A stretch of DNA of 48,173 nucleotides from an uncultured Collinsella sp. (GCA_900757285.1 CAAENI010000299.1:1-48173); one strand, 5' to 3'. Shown: positions 7,998 to 17,035, numbered from the stretch's first letter. The notes: generated by a model from the sequence alone, not told the origin. Numbers and translations: made by a program.

Positions 7998-8762
7998 GTG
8001 GCAGGAAGACGCGAAAAATTACGCCGTGTTGGGATCATCCCCGAATATCGCGGCTTTACCCCCGACGGCCTTGCCAGCGGAGACGCCATCGAGATGACGG
8101 TCGATGAGCTCGAAGTACTGCGCCTGTGCGACCTGGAAGGCCTCAATCAGAAGGCCGTCGCCCAGCACATGGGCATCGCCCGCGCCACCGTGGCGGCCAT
8201 CTGCAGCCGCGCACATCGCAAGGTGGCAAACGCGCTGGTCAACGGGCGGGCGCTCGTCATCGAGGGCGGCAATATCGCGTACTCCCCCATCACCGCAACG
8301 ACGGCCGCATGGCCAGCAAAGGAGGTCGACACCATGAGGGTGGCAACCACGTACGACAACGGCAACATCTTTATGCACTTTGGCCGCAGCGAGCAGTTCA
8401 AGATCTACGACATTCAGGATGGCAAGGTACTCAACGAGCAGGTCGTGGGCACCGACGGCACCGGTCACGGTGCCCTTGCGGGCCTGCTCGCCAACGGTGG
8501 CGTGGACACGCTCATCTGCGGCGGCATCGGCGGTGGCGCCATCAACGCGCTTGCCCAAGCCGGCATCACGGTGTACGCAGGAGCTCAGGGCAGCTGCGAC
8601 GCTTGTGTCGAGGCCCTTATCGCCGGAACGCTCGCACAGAACGGCGAGGCCACGTGCGGCTGCCACGGCCATGACCACGACCACGCCCACGAACATGGCG
8701 AGTCCTGCAGCTGCCACGGCCATCACGAGCACGAGGGCCACGAGGGCTGCGGCTGCCACTAA
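7998..8762 (+). CDS. DUF134 helix-turn-helix / NifX-type cofactor-binding fusion with His-Cys-rich tail
   Basis: This 254-residue protein joins three parts. Residues about 1-95 are a DUF134 domain (GRREKLRRVGIIPEYRGF at the start, then a sigma-region-4-like helix-turn-helix around LNQKAVAQHMGIARATVA). Residues about 110-215 match the dinitrogenase iron-molybdenum cofactor domain (NifX/NafY type: MHFGRSEQFKIYDI, GGIGGGAINALAQAGI). The last 35 residues (220-254) hold 12 His and 6 Cys with CGCH at both ends. This suggests a metal- or cluster-responsive DNA-binding protein; no nitrogenase genes are nearby, so nitrogen fixation is not implied. The GTG at 7998 fits the family's start and has GGAGAG before it; an ATG at 7926 would add 24 atypical residues. 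Confidence 0.85.
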   Translation: MAGRREKLRRVGIIPEYRGFTPDGLASGDAIEMTVDELEVLRLCDLEGLNQKAVAQHMGIARATVAAICSRAHRKVANALVNGRALVIEGGNIAYSPITATTAAWPAKEVDTMRVATTYDNGNIFMHFGRSEQFKIYDIQDGKVLNEQVVGTDGTGHGALAGLLANGGVDTLICGGIGGGAINALAQAGITVYAGAQGSCDACVEALIAGTLAQNGEATCGCHGHDHDHAHEHGESCSCHGHHEHEGHEGCGCH

Positions 8763-8825
8763 CGGCACTGCACCGCGAGCTCGGGGCGCGACGCTGAACG
8801 CAGCCCAACTATCAAAGCCAACAAC

Positions 8826-8857
8826 AAAGGCCACCCGGTAGCTTCCGAGTGGCCTTT
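8826..8857. terminator. Terminator between convergent DUF134/NifX and ffh genes
   Basis: AAAGGCCAC (8826-8834) pairs with GTGGCCTTT (8849-8857) and the stem continues after one mismatch with CGG/CCG around a short loop. The arms themselves supply the A and T runs, so it can serve both directions. Confidence 0.7.
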
Positions 8858-8882
8858 GCCATATCAAGCTGGAATTACAGTC

Positions 8883-10358
8883 CTATTTCTTATTGCGCAT
8901 CTGCGCTTCCATCTGGCGCAGCAGGTCCATATCGGACTTAGGACCACCCGTTCCCAGGCCGCCCATGCCGCCCAAGCCCATGGCATCCAGACCGGGAATA
9001 TTGGGCATGCGCATCTTCTTGCCCTTCTTGCCCTTTTTGCCCTTCTTGCCGCCGGCCTGTGCCTGATTGGCCATCGTGCGCATGCGGCCCATCATCTTGT
9101 TCATCTCGCCCCACTGCTTCATAAGGCTATTGACCTCGGTGGGGGTCACACCGGCGCCCTTGGCGATACGCGCGCGACGCTGGCCGTTGATGATGGAGGG
9201 ACGCAGACGCTCCTCCTTGGTCATCGACATGATGATGGCCTCGTTCTTGTCGAAGATGCCCTCGTCCAGGTTACCGCCCATCTGGTTGAGCGCGCGCTGG
9301 CCACCGGGGAGCATGCCCAGGATACCCTTCATGCCGCCCATCTTTTTGACGGCTTTCATCTGGTCGAGCATGTCGTTCATGGTAAAGCCCTCGCGCAGCA
9401 TGCGCTCGGCAGCCTCGAGCTGTTCGGCATCGGCGGCCTCCTGGGCCTTCTCGATGATGCCGACAACGTCGCCCATGCCCAAGATTCGCTTGGCCATGCG
9501 ATCGGGATAGAACGGCTCAAGCGAATCGGGTTTCTCGCCCATGCTCACAAACTTGATGGGCTTGCCGGTCACCTGACGCACCGAAAGCGCGCCACCGCCA
9601 CGGGCGTCACCGTCGAGCTTGGAGATAATCACACCATCAAAGTCGGTGCGCTCAGCAAACGTCGAGACCACGTTGACGATATCCTGGCCGGTCATGGCGT
9701 CGACGACCATCAGCACCTGGTCGGGCTTGACGGCCTTCTTGATGTCGACGGCCTCCTGCATCATCTGCTCGTCGATCTGCAGGCGGCCGGCGGTATCGAC
9801 GATGACCACGTCACGCAGGTGGTCGACGGCCTCCTGGATGGCGCCCTTGGCGATGTCGACCGGATGCTCGCCGTCACCGCGGAAGACCGGCACGCCGATC
9901 TCGCCACCGAGCGTGGCAAGCTGGTCGGCAGCAGCGGGACGGTAGACGTCGCACGCGGCGAGCAGCGGCGAGCGGCCCTGCTTCTTGAGCAGGTAGGCAA
10001 GCTTTACGGCAGCCGTGGTCTTACCGGAGCCCTGCAGGCCCACGAGCATGATGACATTAGGAATGCGGTTGCTAAAAACGAGCTTGCTCTCGGTTGAGCC
10101 AAGCATCTCGGTGAGCTCGTCGAGCACGATCTTGACGACGTTTTGCGCCGGCGACAGCGACTCCATGACCTCGGCGGTCATGCAGCGCTCCTTGGTCTTA
10201 GCAACGAACTCCTTGACGACCTTAAAGTTAACGTCGGCCTCGAGCAGCGCCATGCGAATGTCGCGCATGGCCGAGGTGATATCGGCCTCGGTCAGCTTAC
10301 CCTTGCCGCGCAGGCGGTCAAATGTGTCGTTGAGGCGATCGCTCAGAGAATCAAACAC
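8883..10358 (-). CDS. ffh: Signal recognition particle protein Ffh
   Basis: This 491-residue GTPase binds SRP RNA and signal sequences of nascent membrane and secreted proteins. The N domain (residues about 1-90) is followed by the G domain with VGLQGSGKTTAAVKLA (G1), DVYRPAAADQL, VIVDTAGRLQIDE (G3) and ISKLDGDARGGGALS (G4 region), and then the Met-rich M domain (MRRAxIAKGAGVTPTEVN-type helix, many Met residues). The tail is unusual in having a Lys-Gly run (GGKKGKKGKKGKKMRMPNIPG) and a Gly-Met-rich segment after the usual end. ftsY lies only 10 bp upstream, so the targeting GTPase and its receptor are made together. The SRP RNA gene is not in this window. Confidence 0.97.
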   Translation of the reverse strand: MFDSLSDRLNDTFDRLRGKGKLTEADITSAMRDIRMALLEADVNFKVVKEFVAKTKERCMTAEVMESLSPAQNVVKIVLDELTEMLGSTESKLVFSNRIPNVIMLVGLQGSGKTTAAVKLAYLLKKQGRSPLLAACDVYRPAAADQLATLGGEIGVPVFRGDGEHPVDIAKGAIQEAVDHLRDVVIVDTAGRLQIDEQMMQEAVDIKKAVKPDQVLMVVDAMTGQDIVNVVSTFAERTDFDGVIISKLDGDARGGGALSVRQVTGKPIKFVSMGEKPDSLEPFYPDRMAKRILGMGDVVGIIEKAQEAADAEQLEAAERMLREGFTMNDMLDQMKAVKKMGGMKGILGMLPGGQRALNQMGGNLDEGIFDKNEAIIMSMTKEERLRPSIINGQRRARIAKGAGVTPTEVNSLMKQWGEMNKMMGRMRTMANQAQAGGKKGKKGKKGKKMRMPNIPGLDAMGLGGMGGLGTGGPKSDMDLLRQMEAQMRNKK

Positions 10359-10368
10359 TGGTTACTCC

Positions 10369-11286
10369 TTAATTGGACTCGCCCACCAGGGCGCGGCAGA
10401 AATCTTTGGCATTGAACTCCTGCAGGTCATCGACCTGCTCGCCCACGCCGATGCGCAGGATCGGGAGCTTGAGCTTCTCGGCCACGGCCATGGCGATACC
10501 GCCCTTAGCCGTGCCGTCGAGCTTAGTCATGATAATATCGTCCAGGCCCAGCGCCTCGTTAAACTCGAGCGCCTGGTTCAGACCGTTCTGGCCGGTGGCG
10601 GCATCGATCACGAGCACGACCGAGACGGGCATGGGGCCGGCGGCCATATTGGCGGCGCGCTTACGCGTCACGTTAACCACCTTGGCAAGCTCGCGCATGA
10701 GTTCGGGGCTTGTGTGCAGACGACCGGCGGTGTCGATCAGCACCAGGTCGCTGCCGCGCCTGTCGGCCTCATCGAGCACGTCGTAGCACACGCTCGCCGG
10801 GTCGGAACCGCGATCGCGCTTGATGACGGGGACGCCGGCGCGCTGACCCCACACATCGAGCTGCTCGATGGCGGCGGCGCGGAAGGTATCGGCAGAACCG
10901 ATCACCACGTTCTTGCCGCGGGCAGCCATGGCGCTCGCAATCTTGCCGACCGTTGTGGTCTTGCCGGCGCCGTTGATGCCCACAAACAGCACGCAGCTCG
11001 GCGTATCGGAAAACGGATCACGCTCAACAGGCACAAAATGGCCCTCGAGCTGCTCGGCCAGAGCGCGGCGAAGCTGCGGGGCGGTCTTAAGGTTCTTCTT
11101 GGCAGCAGCATCGCGCAGGTCATCGGAGACCTGAATAGCGACCTCGGCACCCATGTCACCCATGACGAGGGTGTCCTCAAGGTCCTCCCAAAAGTCCTCG
11201 TCGACCTCGCCGCCAAAGTAGAAGACCTCGTTGAGGGCCTCGCGGCTGCGCTCAAGTCCGCGCGAGAGAGCGTCAAAGAATCCCAT
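10369..11286 (-). CDS. ftsY: Signal recognition particle receptor FtsY
   Basis: This 305-residue protein is the membrane-associated GTPase that receives the Ffh-ribosome complex. The NG domain is complete: FVGINGAGKTTTVGKIA (G1), GSADTFRAAAIEQL, VLIDTAGRLHTSPELM (G3), TKLDGTAKGGIAMAVAEK (G4-G5). The long acidic A domain of E. coli FtsY is missing; the protein starts almost directly with the membrane-binding N-terminal helix (MGFFDALSRGLERSREALNE), as in many Gram-positives. Its ATG (11286-11284) shares one base with the smc stop codon (TAATG), which points to translational coupling in the rnc-smc-ftsY-ffh series. Confidence 0.96.
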   Translation of the reverse strand: MGFFDALSRGLERSREALNEVFYFGGEVDEDFWEDLEDTLVMGDMGAEVAIQVSDDLRDAAAKKNLKTAPQLRRALAEQLEGHFVPVERDPFSDTPSCVLFVGINGAGKTTTVGKIASAMAARGKNVVIGSADTFRAAAIEQLDVWGQRAGVPVIKRDRGSDPASVCYDVLDEADRRGSDLVLIDTAGRLHTSPELMRELAKVVNVTRKRAANMAAGPMPVSVVLVIDAATGQNGLNQALEFNEALGLDDIIMTKLDGTAKGGIAMAVAEKLKLPILRIGVGEQVDDLQEFNAKDFCRALVGESN

Positions 11287-14200
11287 TATGCATTCACGAC
11301 CTTTCCGGTTTCGCGATCGAGTTTTTGCGAGACGACGCGGCTGACGCCGTCGGCTTGCATCGAGACGCCATAGAGAACGTCAGCGTCCTCCATAGTACGG
11401 CGCTGATGCGAAATGACCAAGAGCTGTGTATCGGAACGCAGCACATCGAGGGCTCCGATGAGCTTGGACAGGTTGGCGTCATCAAGCGCCGCCTCGACCT
11501 CGTCCAGCACATAGAACGGCACCGTGCGCGTGCGGTACACGGCAAAGAGCAGGGCGAGCGCCGTCAGACTCTTCTCGCCACCCGACATGAGCATCATCTT
11601 GGTAATGCGCTTGCCGCGCGGCTGCGCCACAACCTCAATGCCCGTCTCGGCAGGATGCTCGGGATCGGTCATCTCAAGATGAGCCTGGCCACCCGGGAAC
11701 AGCATGGCGAAGATCTCGCGGAAGTTCGCGTCGACCTTCTCAAACGTCACCAGAAACGCCTTGCGCATCTTGCGATCAATGGCCACCGTGATCTTGGTGA
11801 GCGCCTTGCGCGCGCTCTCCAGATCAGCCAGCTGCTCCTCGATGTAGTCGGCGCGGCGCTTGAGCTGCTCGTACTCCTCCATGGCAACCTGGTTCACGGG
11901 GCCCAGATTGTTGATCTGGCGCACAAGCTGGTTGAGCTCGCGCTCGGCGGCATCGCGATCGGTGGGCGCCGGCAGCATGAGCGCTTCCTCGAGCACCGTG
12001 GTACCGTCGGCGGTAATAGCCTTGATGGCCGCCTCTACCTGCACCTCGAGCTTGCCGCGCGCAACCTTGAACTCATTTTGCGTCGCCGTGGCGGCATCAA
12101 CCCGCTCCTTGGCACGGGAGACCCCGGCCTTGGCATCCTCGATGGTCTTCTTGAGCGAAGCGGAGTCCGCCTCTTCCAGAGAGGCCTGGTCACGCAGGCG
12201 CGCTGCCCAATCCGATGCGCGTTCCAACAGGGCAGAATAGCGTTCGTGCATGGGGTCGACGCGCAGGCGCAGCAGCTCGAGCGAGCGCGAAGCCTGGCGT
12301 GTTCCGCGGATACGACGGTCGATGCCCTCAAGACGATGCTCAAGGTCGGGCACGCGGCCCTTCAGCGAACGCAGGCGCTCGCTCGTCTGGGCCAGGCGCA
12401 CCTTGGCATCGGCGAGCTTACCGGCGGCCTCGGAATCGTCACGGCGAACGCGATCGAGCTCATCGTTGGCCTCGGCAATCTGGAGACCCAGGTCGCTTGC
12501 CTGTGCACGCGCCTCGTCACGCGAACGGGTGAGCTCGTCAACGCGCGGGCGCGCAGCGCGAACGGCCTCGGAGGCCTGCTCGCGGCGCTTGGAGATGCGC
12601 ACGCGCTCGACCTCGGCATTGTTGACGCTTTGCTCCAAGCGGCCGATCTCGGAGAGCAGCGAGCGGCGCTCGCCCTCAAGACGGGCGATCTCACCGGCGG
12701 CATCGCCCTCGGCGGCACGTGCCTCCTCGACGGCGGCGTTGGCCTCAACGACTTGGTCCGAAGCATGCTCAAAGATGGCAGCCAGATCGGGTTCCAGGCC
12801 CTCGAGCTCACGGATGCGGCGCTTGCGCTCCAAGGCACCCGAAGCCTCGCCGGCATCGAGCCCCACGCGCACCAGACCACCACAGCTCACGCGGGCGCCA
12901 TCGGGAGTCACGTAGGTCACACCGTCAACGACAGGGGCAGCCAACGCGGCAGCCAAGTCATCGACCACGTAATAGCCGCCGAGAAGGGCCTCGACAACCG
13001 GGCCATAACCGGAGCGCACGGACAGACAATCGACCAGACGCGTACCGGCAGCGCCATTGGCAGCAGCACCACCGCTCACGCCGCGCGCCACCAACAGCGC
13101 CTCGCCCGAAGCCTTCTTTTGGTCCAAAGCCGCACGACCGGCGCGCTCAAGCGTAGCGGCATCATCAAACAAAAGAGCATCGATATCGCCGGCAAGTAGT
13201 TGCTCAACCAGGCCCTCAAGCTCACGAGGGGCGTCGAGCACGTCGCCCAGACGGCCTGAGACATCATCGCCCAGTGCGCCCATCAGACGGCTCACCAGCG
13301 GCGAGCTGTCTGCCATGCGGGCATCAAGCTTCTTTTGGCTGGCAAGCTCCGAGCGCACCTCGGACAGCTTGTTGCGCGCCTCGCTCTCACGATTACGCAA
13401 GTCCTTCAGGGCTGCACGGGCGACCTCGGTGGCCTCGCGCGCATCGTTCTGGGCCTGACGAGCCGCCTCAAGGGCACTCTCAAGCTCCTCAGCACGGTCG
13501 CGACGGCTATCAAGCGATGCTGTAACCTCCTCGAGCTGTTCATCAATCTGCTCCAGGCGCGAGGCGTACATGTTGTCCTCGACCTCGGCGTTGCTCAGCG
13601 AGTCCTTCACCTTAGCGAGCTCAAGCGCGGCGTTATCGGCCACGCGCTGCACATCGCGTTGCTCACGCGTAAGCTGCGAAATCTGATTGTCGAGCGCCAC
13701 GCGCCGCTCGTGAAGCTCAGCGGTGGCAGGACCAGCGGCGTCAACGTCCTCCTGGGCCTGCATGTGCGCGCCGGTCACTTCCTCAAGCTGCGCACGCGCA
13801 TCCTCGAGCTCCTCGACTACGCAACGGCGCTGATGCTCGGAGCTCGAGATCTGGCCGCGCATGTCGGACAGGCGCGACACCATGTTGTGGCCCTTTTCCT
13901 CGAGCAGGCGCATGTCGGAATTAATGCGGCCGACCACATCTTGCATGTGCCGGCGCTGCTCGCCCAAGTCGCCCACAAACAGGCCCTTTTCTTCGAGCAT
14001 GACCTGGAGCTTCTCGAGCTCGCGCTCTTTCTCACCCAGACGGTACTGCGCAAGCTCCAGCTCGGCGGCGCCTTCCTTGGAGCGGCTCTCCAAGTCGTTC
14101 CACTGCGACTGCAGCGAACGAAGCTCGTCGACGGCCAGCATCTGCGTAAGTTCGTTCGCGCGCGAGGACAGCTCATTGTACTTGCGCGCGCGATCGACCT

Positions 14201-14822
14201 GACGCTCCAGCGGCCGCAGCTGACGGGCGATTTCCTTATTGATGTCGCGGGCACGGGTCAAGTGCTCGCCCATCGATTTAATCTTTTTGAGCGCACGCTC
14301 CTTGCGGCGTTTGTGCTTGGAGATGCCGGCGGCCTCCTCGATGAGGGCACGGCGCTCCTCGGGGCGGCTCTGCAAAATGGCGTCGAGCTTGCCCTGGCTG
14401 ATGATGGAATGCGTATCCTTACCCAGGCCCGAATCGTGCAGGATGTCCTGAATGTCCATCAGGCGGCACGGGCTCGAGTTGATGAGGTACTCGCTTTCGC
14501 CCGAGCGATACATGCGCCGGGTGATGGCGACCTCGTCAAAGTCGACGGGCAGCATATGGTCCGAGTTATCGAGCACCAGCGTGACCTCGGCGACACCCAC
14601 CGGCTTGCGCGCCGACGAGCCCGAGAAGATGACGTCCTCCATGGCCTGGCCGCGCAGCTGCTTGGCGCTCTGCTCGCCCAGGACCCACAGAATCGAGTCG
14701 GAGATGTTCGATTTTCCCGAGCCGTTGGGACCGACGATGACGGTTAGGCCCGGCTCAAACGTCATATGGGCGCGGTCGGCAAACGACTTGAACCCTTTGA
14801 GCGTGAGGGACTTGAGATACAC
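11286..14822 (-). CDS. smc: Chromosome segregation protein SMC
   Basis: This 1178-residue condensin subunit compacts and separates sister chromosomes. The N-terminal ATPase half contains VGPNGSGKSNI (Walker A, residues 31-38) and the C-terminal half LMSGGEKSLTALALLFA (ABC signature) with FYVLDEVEAALDD (Walker B). Long coiled coils (about 165-500 and 660-1000) flank a Gly/Ala-rich hinge (about 505-650). The start is taken as the GTG at 14822, where the sequence reads (V/M)YLKSLTLKGFKSFA as in the family, with GCGAGGAACC before it; an ATG 18 bases upstream would overlap rnc. The kleisin partners ScpA and ScpB are not in the window. Confidence 0.97.
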   Translation of the reverse strand: MYLKSLTLKGFKSFADRAHMTFEPGLTVIVGPNGSGKSNISDSILWVLGEQSAKQLRGQAMEDVIFSGSSARKPVGVAEVTLVLDNSDHMLPVDFDEVAITRRMYRSGESEYLINSSPCRLMDIQDILHDSGLGKDTHSIISQGKLDAILQSRPEERRALIEEAAGISKHKRRKERALKKIKSMGEHLTRARDINKEIARQLRPLERQVDRARKYNELSSRANELTQMLAVDELRSLQSQWNDLESRSKEGAAELELAQYRLGEKERELEKLQVMLEEKGLFVGDLGEQRRHMQDVVGRINSDMRLLEEKGHNMVSRLSDMRGQISSSEHQRRCVVEELEDARAQLEEVTGAHMQAQEDVDAAGPATAELHERRVALDNQISQLTREQRDVQRVADNAALELAKVKDSLSNAEVEDNMYASRLEQIDEQLEEVTASLDSRRDRAEELESALEAARQAQNDAREATEVARAALKDLRNRESEARNKLSEVRSELASQKKLDARMADSSPLVSRLMGALGDDVSGRLGDVLDAPRELEGLVEQLLAGDIDALLFDDAATLERAGRAALDQKKASGEALLVARGVSGGAAANGAAGTRLVDCLSVRSGYGPVVEALLGGYYVVDDLAAALAAPVVDGVTYVTPDGARVSCGGLVRVGLDAGEASGALERKRRIRELEGLEPDLAAIFEHASDQVVEANAAVEEARAAEGDAAGEIARLEGERRSLLSEIGRLEQSVNNAEVERVRISKRREQASEAVRAARPRVDELTRSRDEARAQASDLGLQIAEANDELDRVRRDDSEAAGKLADAKVRLAQTSERLRSLKGRVPDLEHRLEGIDRRIRGTRQASRSLELLRLRVDPMHERYSALLERASDWAARLRDQASLEEADSASLKKTIEDAKAGVSRAKERVDAATATQNEFKVARGKLEVQVEAAIKAITADGTTVLEEALMLPAPTDRDAAERELNQLVRQINNLGPVNQVAMEEYEQLKRRADYIEEQLADLESARKALTKITVAIDRKMRKAFLVTFEKVDANFREIFAMLFPGGQAHLEMTDPEHPAETGIEVVAQPRGKRITKMMLMSGGEKSLTALALLFAVYRTRTVPFYVLDEVEAALDDANLSKLIGALDVLRSDTQLLVISHQRRTMEDADVLYGVSMQADGVSRVVSQKLDRETGKVVNA

Positions 14823-14832
14823 GGTTCCTCGC

Positions 14833-15558
14833 TTAAACAAGCTTCTTGTTGAGAATCACGCCGTTAGTGGTGTAACCCATGCGGTCGAGCGCCTCGAGCG
14901 CAGCGGCTCCCTCGGCCTCCTTCTTGGAGGAACCGGTGCCGCGGCCCTGGCGAATACCGTCGATGAGCACCACGGCGGTAAAGGTCGGTGCATGCGCCGG
15001 GCCTTCAGAGCCAACGAGCTTGTACGCCGGAGGCTCGTGGCCGTCGGCTTGCACGCACTCCTGCAAAAACGACTTGGGGTTCGCAGGATGCTCGGCACGC
15101 TCGGAGGCCAAATGGGGCTTAAGCGTACGGTGGATGAACTCCGCCGCCGCATCCCAGCCAGCATCCAGATACAGCGCGCCCACGAGCGACTCATAGACGT
15201 TCTCGAGCGCCGAGTGCAGGCCGCGCGCGCCGGTACCGGTCTCGGAGGCACCAAAGATGATGATGTCGTCGATGCCCAGCTCATGGGATACCTCGGACAG
15301 CGTGGCACCCGAGACGAGCGACACCTTCAGGCGCGTAAGCTTGCCCTCGTCAAACTCCGGATAGGACTCAAAGAGCGAACGGGCGACGACGGCGCCCAAA
15401 ATGGAATCGCCCAAGAACTCAAGGCGCTCATAGCTGGCAGAAACCGGCTGGCCCTCGACGGCCGAGGGATGCGTAAGCGCCGCGCGCAGCAGCACCTTGT
15501 CATTGAACTCGTGGCCAAGAATCTCCTGGGCGCGCGTAAGTCGTTCGGATAAAGCCAA
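14833..15558 (-). CDS. rnc: Ribonuclease III
   Basis: This 241-residue endonuclease cleaves double-stranded RNA in rRNA and mRNA processing. The signature ERLEFLGDSIL (about residues 45-55) and the second acidic cluster ALENVYESLVGALYLDAGW carry the Mg-binding Glu/Asp residues. A C-terminal double-stranded RNA-binding domain runs from about 155 (NPKSFLQECVQADG) to GRGTGSSKKEAEGAAALEAL. The gene begins 3 bp after acpP ends and is followed by smc after 10 bp, the conserved acpP-rnc-smc-ftsY order of Gram-positives. Confidence 0.97.
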   Translation of the reverse strand: MALSERLTRAQEILGHEFNDKVLLRAALTHPSAVEGQPVSASYERLEFLGDSILGAVVARSLFESYPEFDEGKLTRLKVSLVSGATLSEVSHELGIDDIIIFGASETGTGARGLHSALENVYESLVGALYLDAGWDAAAEFIHRTLKPHLASERAEHPANPKSFLQECVQADGHEPPAYKLVGSEGPAHAPTFTAVVLIDGIRQGRGTGSSKKEAEGAAALEALDRMGYTTNGVILNKKLV

Positions 15559-15561
15559 GAC

Positions 15562-15804
15562 CTAAGCCTCCCTGGCGTTTTCGATCGCGTCGACGGCGTC
15601 GGCGACAGAGTTGAGCGAGAGCAGGGTCTCGTCATCGATCTCGAGATTGAACTCGTCCTCGATAGCCGTAACCAGTTGCAGGCGCTCGAGCGAGTTGGCA
15701 TCGAGATCGTCAAAGGTGGTCTCATCGCTAATTTCGGCAACATCGACGCCCAGAACGTCAGCAGCGACCTCGGCGATCTTGTCGAAGATTTCGGAGCGGT
15801 CCAT
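15562..15804 (-). CDS. acpP: Acyl carrier protein
   Basis: This 80-residue acidic four-helix protein carries acyl chains on a 4'-phosphopantetheine arm during fatty-acid synthesis. It has the normal length and pattern (FDKIAEVAADVLGVDVAEIS, helix II region LDANSLERLQLVTAIEDEF). The attachment serine is Ser38, but the usual Asp-Ser-Leu is Asn-Ser-Leu here. The ATG at 15804 is preceded by AGAGGAAG. A perfect 20-bp palindrome sits about 38 bp upstream, between plsX and acpP. The neighbours plsX and rnc match the classic lipid-gene order. Confidence 0.93.
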   Translation of the reverse strand: MDRSEIFDKIAEVAADVLGVDVAEISDETTFDDLDANSLERLQLVTAIEDEFNLEIDDETLLSLNSVADAVDAIENAREA

Positions 15805-15841
15805 AGCGCTTCCTCTCATAGTGCATGAATACCAAAAGAAT

Positions 15842-15861
15842 GGTACCGCCCGGGCGGTACC
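15842..15861. promoter_or_regulatory. Perfect 20-bp palindrome between plsX and acpP
   Basis: GGTACCGCCC at 15842-15851 is followed immediately by its exact reverse complement. On the minus strand it is followed by ATTCTTTTGG, so it could act as a terminator or attenuator after plsX; its two-fold symmetry and position before acpP also fit an operator for a lipid-gene regulator. The sequence cannot decide between these. Confidence 0.5.
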
Positions 15862-15928
15862 AAGACACGGTTCTGATTCTACCCCACGAAGCAGGCCGCG
15901 AGGCACATAACAGCGCTCTAACTCGCTC

Positions 15929-16948
15929 TTACAAAACGATGCCGTCCATGGAGTTGGCGACGTTCTCGACCAGCCCCGCGCGCACGGCTTCGGCCGCCGC
16001 GAGCGTACCGTTTTTAACAGCCTCGACCGATGTGGCGCCATGGCCGATCAGGACCACGCCACGCAGGCCCAAAAGAATCGCGCCGCCCTTGGCATCACCA
16101 GAGAGCTTGGCCTTAATCTCGCGCATCTGCTTTTTGATGAGCAGCGCGGCGATCTTGGTGCCGAGCGAGGCCATAAAGGCGCCCTTGAGCTCCTGTAGCA
16201 AAAACTTGGCAGCGCCCTCGGTAGCCTTGAGAGCGATATTGCCCGACATGCCGTCGGCAACAACGACATCGAAATTGCCCGAGGTGAGGTCGGTGCCTTC
16301 GCAGTTGCCCACAAAGCCGGGAACGGCGGCTTTCATGGCCGGGAAGCAGGCCTTGGTAAAGTTGGAACCCTTCTCATCCTCGGTGCCATTGGCAAGCAGG
16401 CCCACGCGAGGATGCTCGATGCCCAGGACAACGCGGGCATAGGCGCTACCCATCTGGGCAAAACGCACCATGTCGTCGACCTCGACATCGGGGTTGGCGC
16501 CCATATCGCACAGCACCGTCAGACCGCCGGCGCGATTGGGCAGCGCATTGGTCAGACAAGGGCGCACCGGCTGCTTCTTGCCTTCGGCCATATATCTAAA
16601 CGGTGTGACGTAGGCGGTCGCGGCAGCTGTCATGGCGCCGGTCGAGCCGGCGGAGAAGAACGCGTCCGCATTTCCCTTCTTGATGGCGCGGCACGACAGC
16701 ACGATCGACGATTTACGCTTGGTCATCACGGCGCGAATGGGATCGTCATTCATGGCGATAACGTCGGGTGCCTCAAGGGCCTCAACACGTGCATGGGAAG
16801 CAGCAAAGGGATTGACGATTTCGGCGGGGCCAGCTGCCAAGACCTCGATATCGGGATCGGCGGCAAGCGCAGCCTCGATACCATCGAGAACAACCTGAGG
16901 TTTCTCGTCTCCGCCCACAACGTCTACACAAACGCGAACGTTACTCAT
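15929..16948 (-). CDS. plsX: Phosphate acyltransferase PlsX
   Basis: This 339-residue enzyme makes acyl-phosphate from acyl-ACP, the first step of phosphatidic acid synthesis in most Gram-positives. Family segments are present: VDVVGGDEKPQVVLDGI (usual MGGD replaced by VGGD), FFSAGSTGAMTAAATAYV, LCDMGANPDVEVDDMVRFA, GLLANGTEDEKGS and VVADGMSGNIALKATEGA. The ATG at 16948 is chosen because AGGAG is 7 bases upstream, while the ATG at 16954 would be only one base from that site. It follows rpmF after a terminator-like hairpin and precedes acpP, which provides its substrate carrier. Confidence 0.96.
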   Translation of the reverse strand: MSNVRVCVDVVGGDEKPQVVLDGIEAALAADPDIEVLAAGPAEIVNPFAASHARVEALEAPDVIAMNDDPIRAVMTKRKSSIVLSCRAIKKGNADAFFSAGSTGAMTAAATAYVTPFRYMAEGKKQPVRPCLTNALPNRAGGLTVLCDMGANPDVEVDDMVRFAQMGSAYARVVLGIEHPRVGLLANGTEDEKGSNFTKACFPAMKAAVPGFVGNCEGTDLTSGNFDVVVADGMSGNIALKATEGAAKFLLQELKGAFMASLGTKIAALLIKKQMREIKAKLSGDAKGGAILLGLRGVVLIGHGATSVEAVKNGTLAAAEAVRAGLVENVANSMDGIVL

Positions 16949-16965
16949 ATACATGCTCCTTATAC

Positions 16966-16995
16966 AAAAATGGCCGACTCATTGAGCCGGCCATT
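16966..16995 (-). terminator. Terminator-like hairpin between rpmF and plsX
   Basis: On the minus strand the stem AATGGCCGGCTC/GAGTCGGCCATT (one mismatch, 3-base loop) is followed by a run of five T (16966-16970). It is placed 41 bp after the rpmF stop and 18 bp before the plsX start, so it can dampen read-through from the ribosomal gene into lipid genes. Confidence 0.75.
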
Positions 16996-17035
16996 GTGGT
17001 TCCATTTGGAACGGCATCGCATCCAGAGTATAGCG

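Noticed and set aside
11325..14747. Plus-strand open frames opposite smc (624 and 470 codons)
   Set aside because: They are shadows of the coiled-coil coding frame of smc, which shows clear ATPase motifs.
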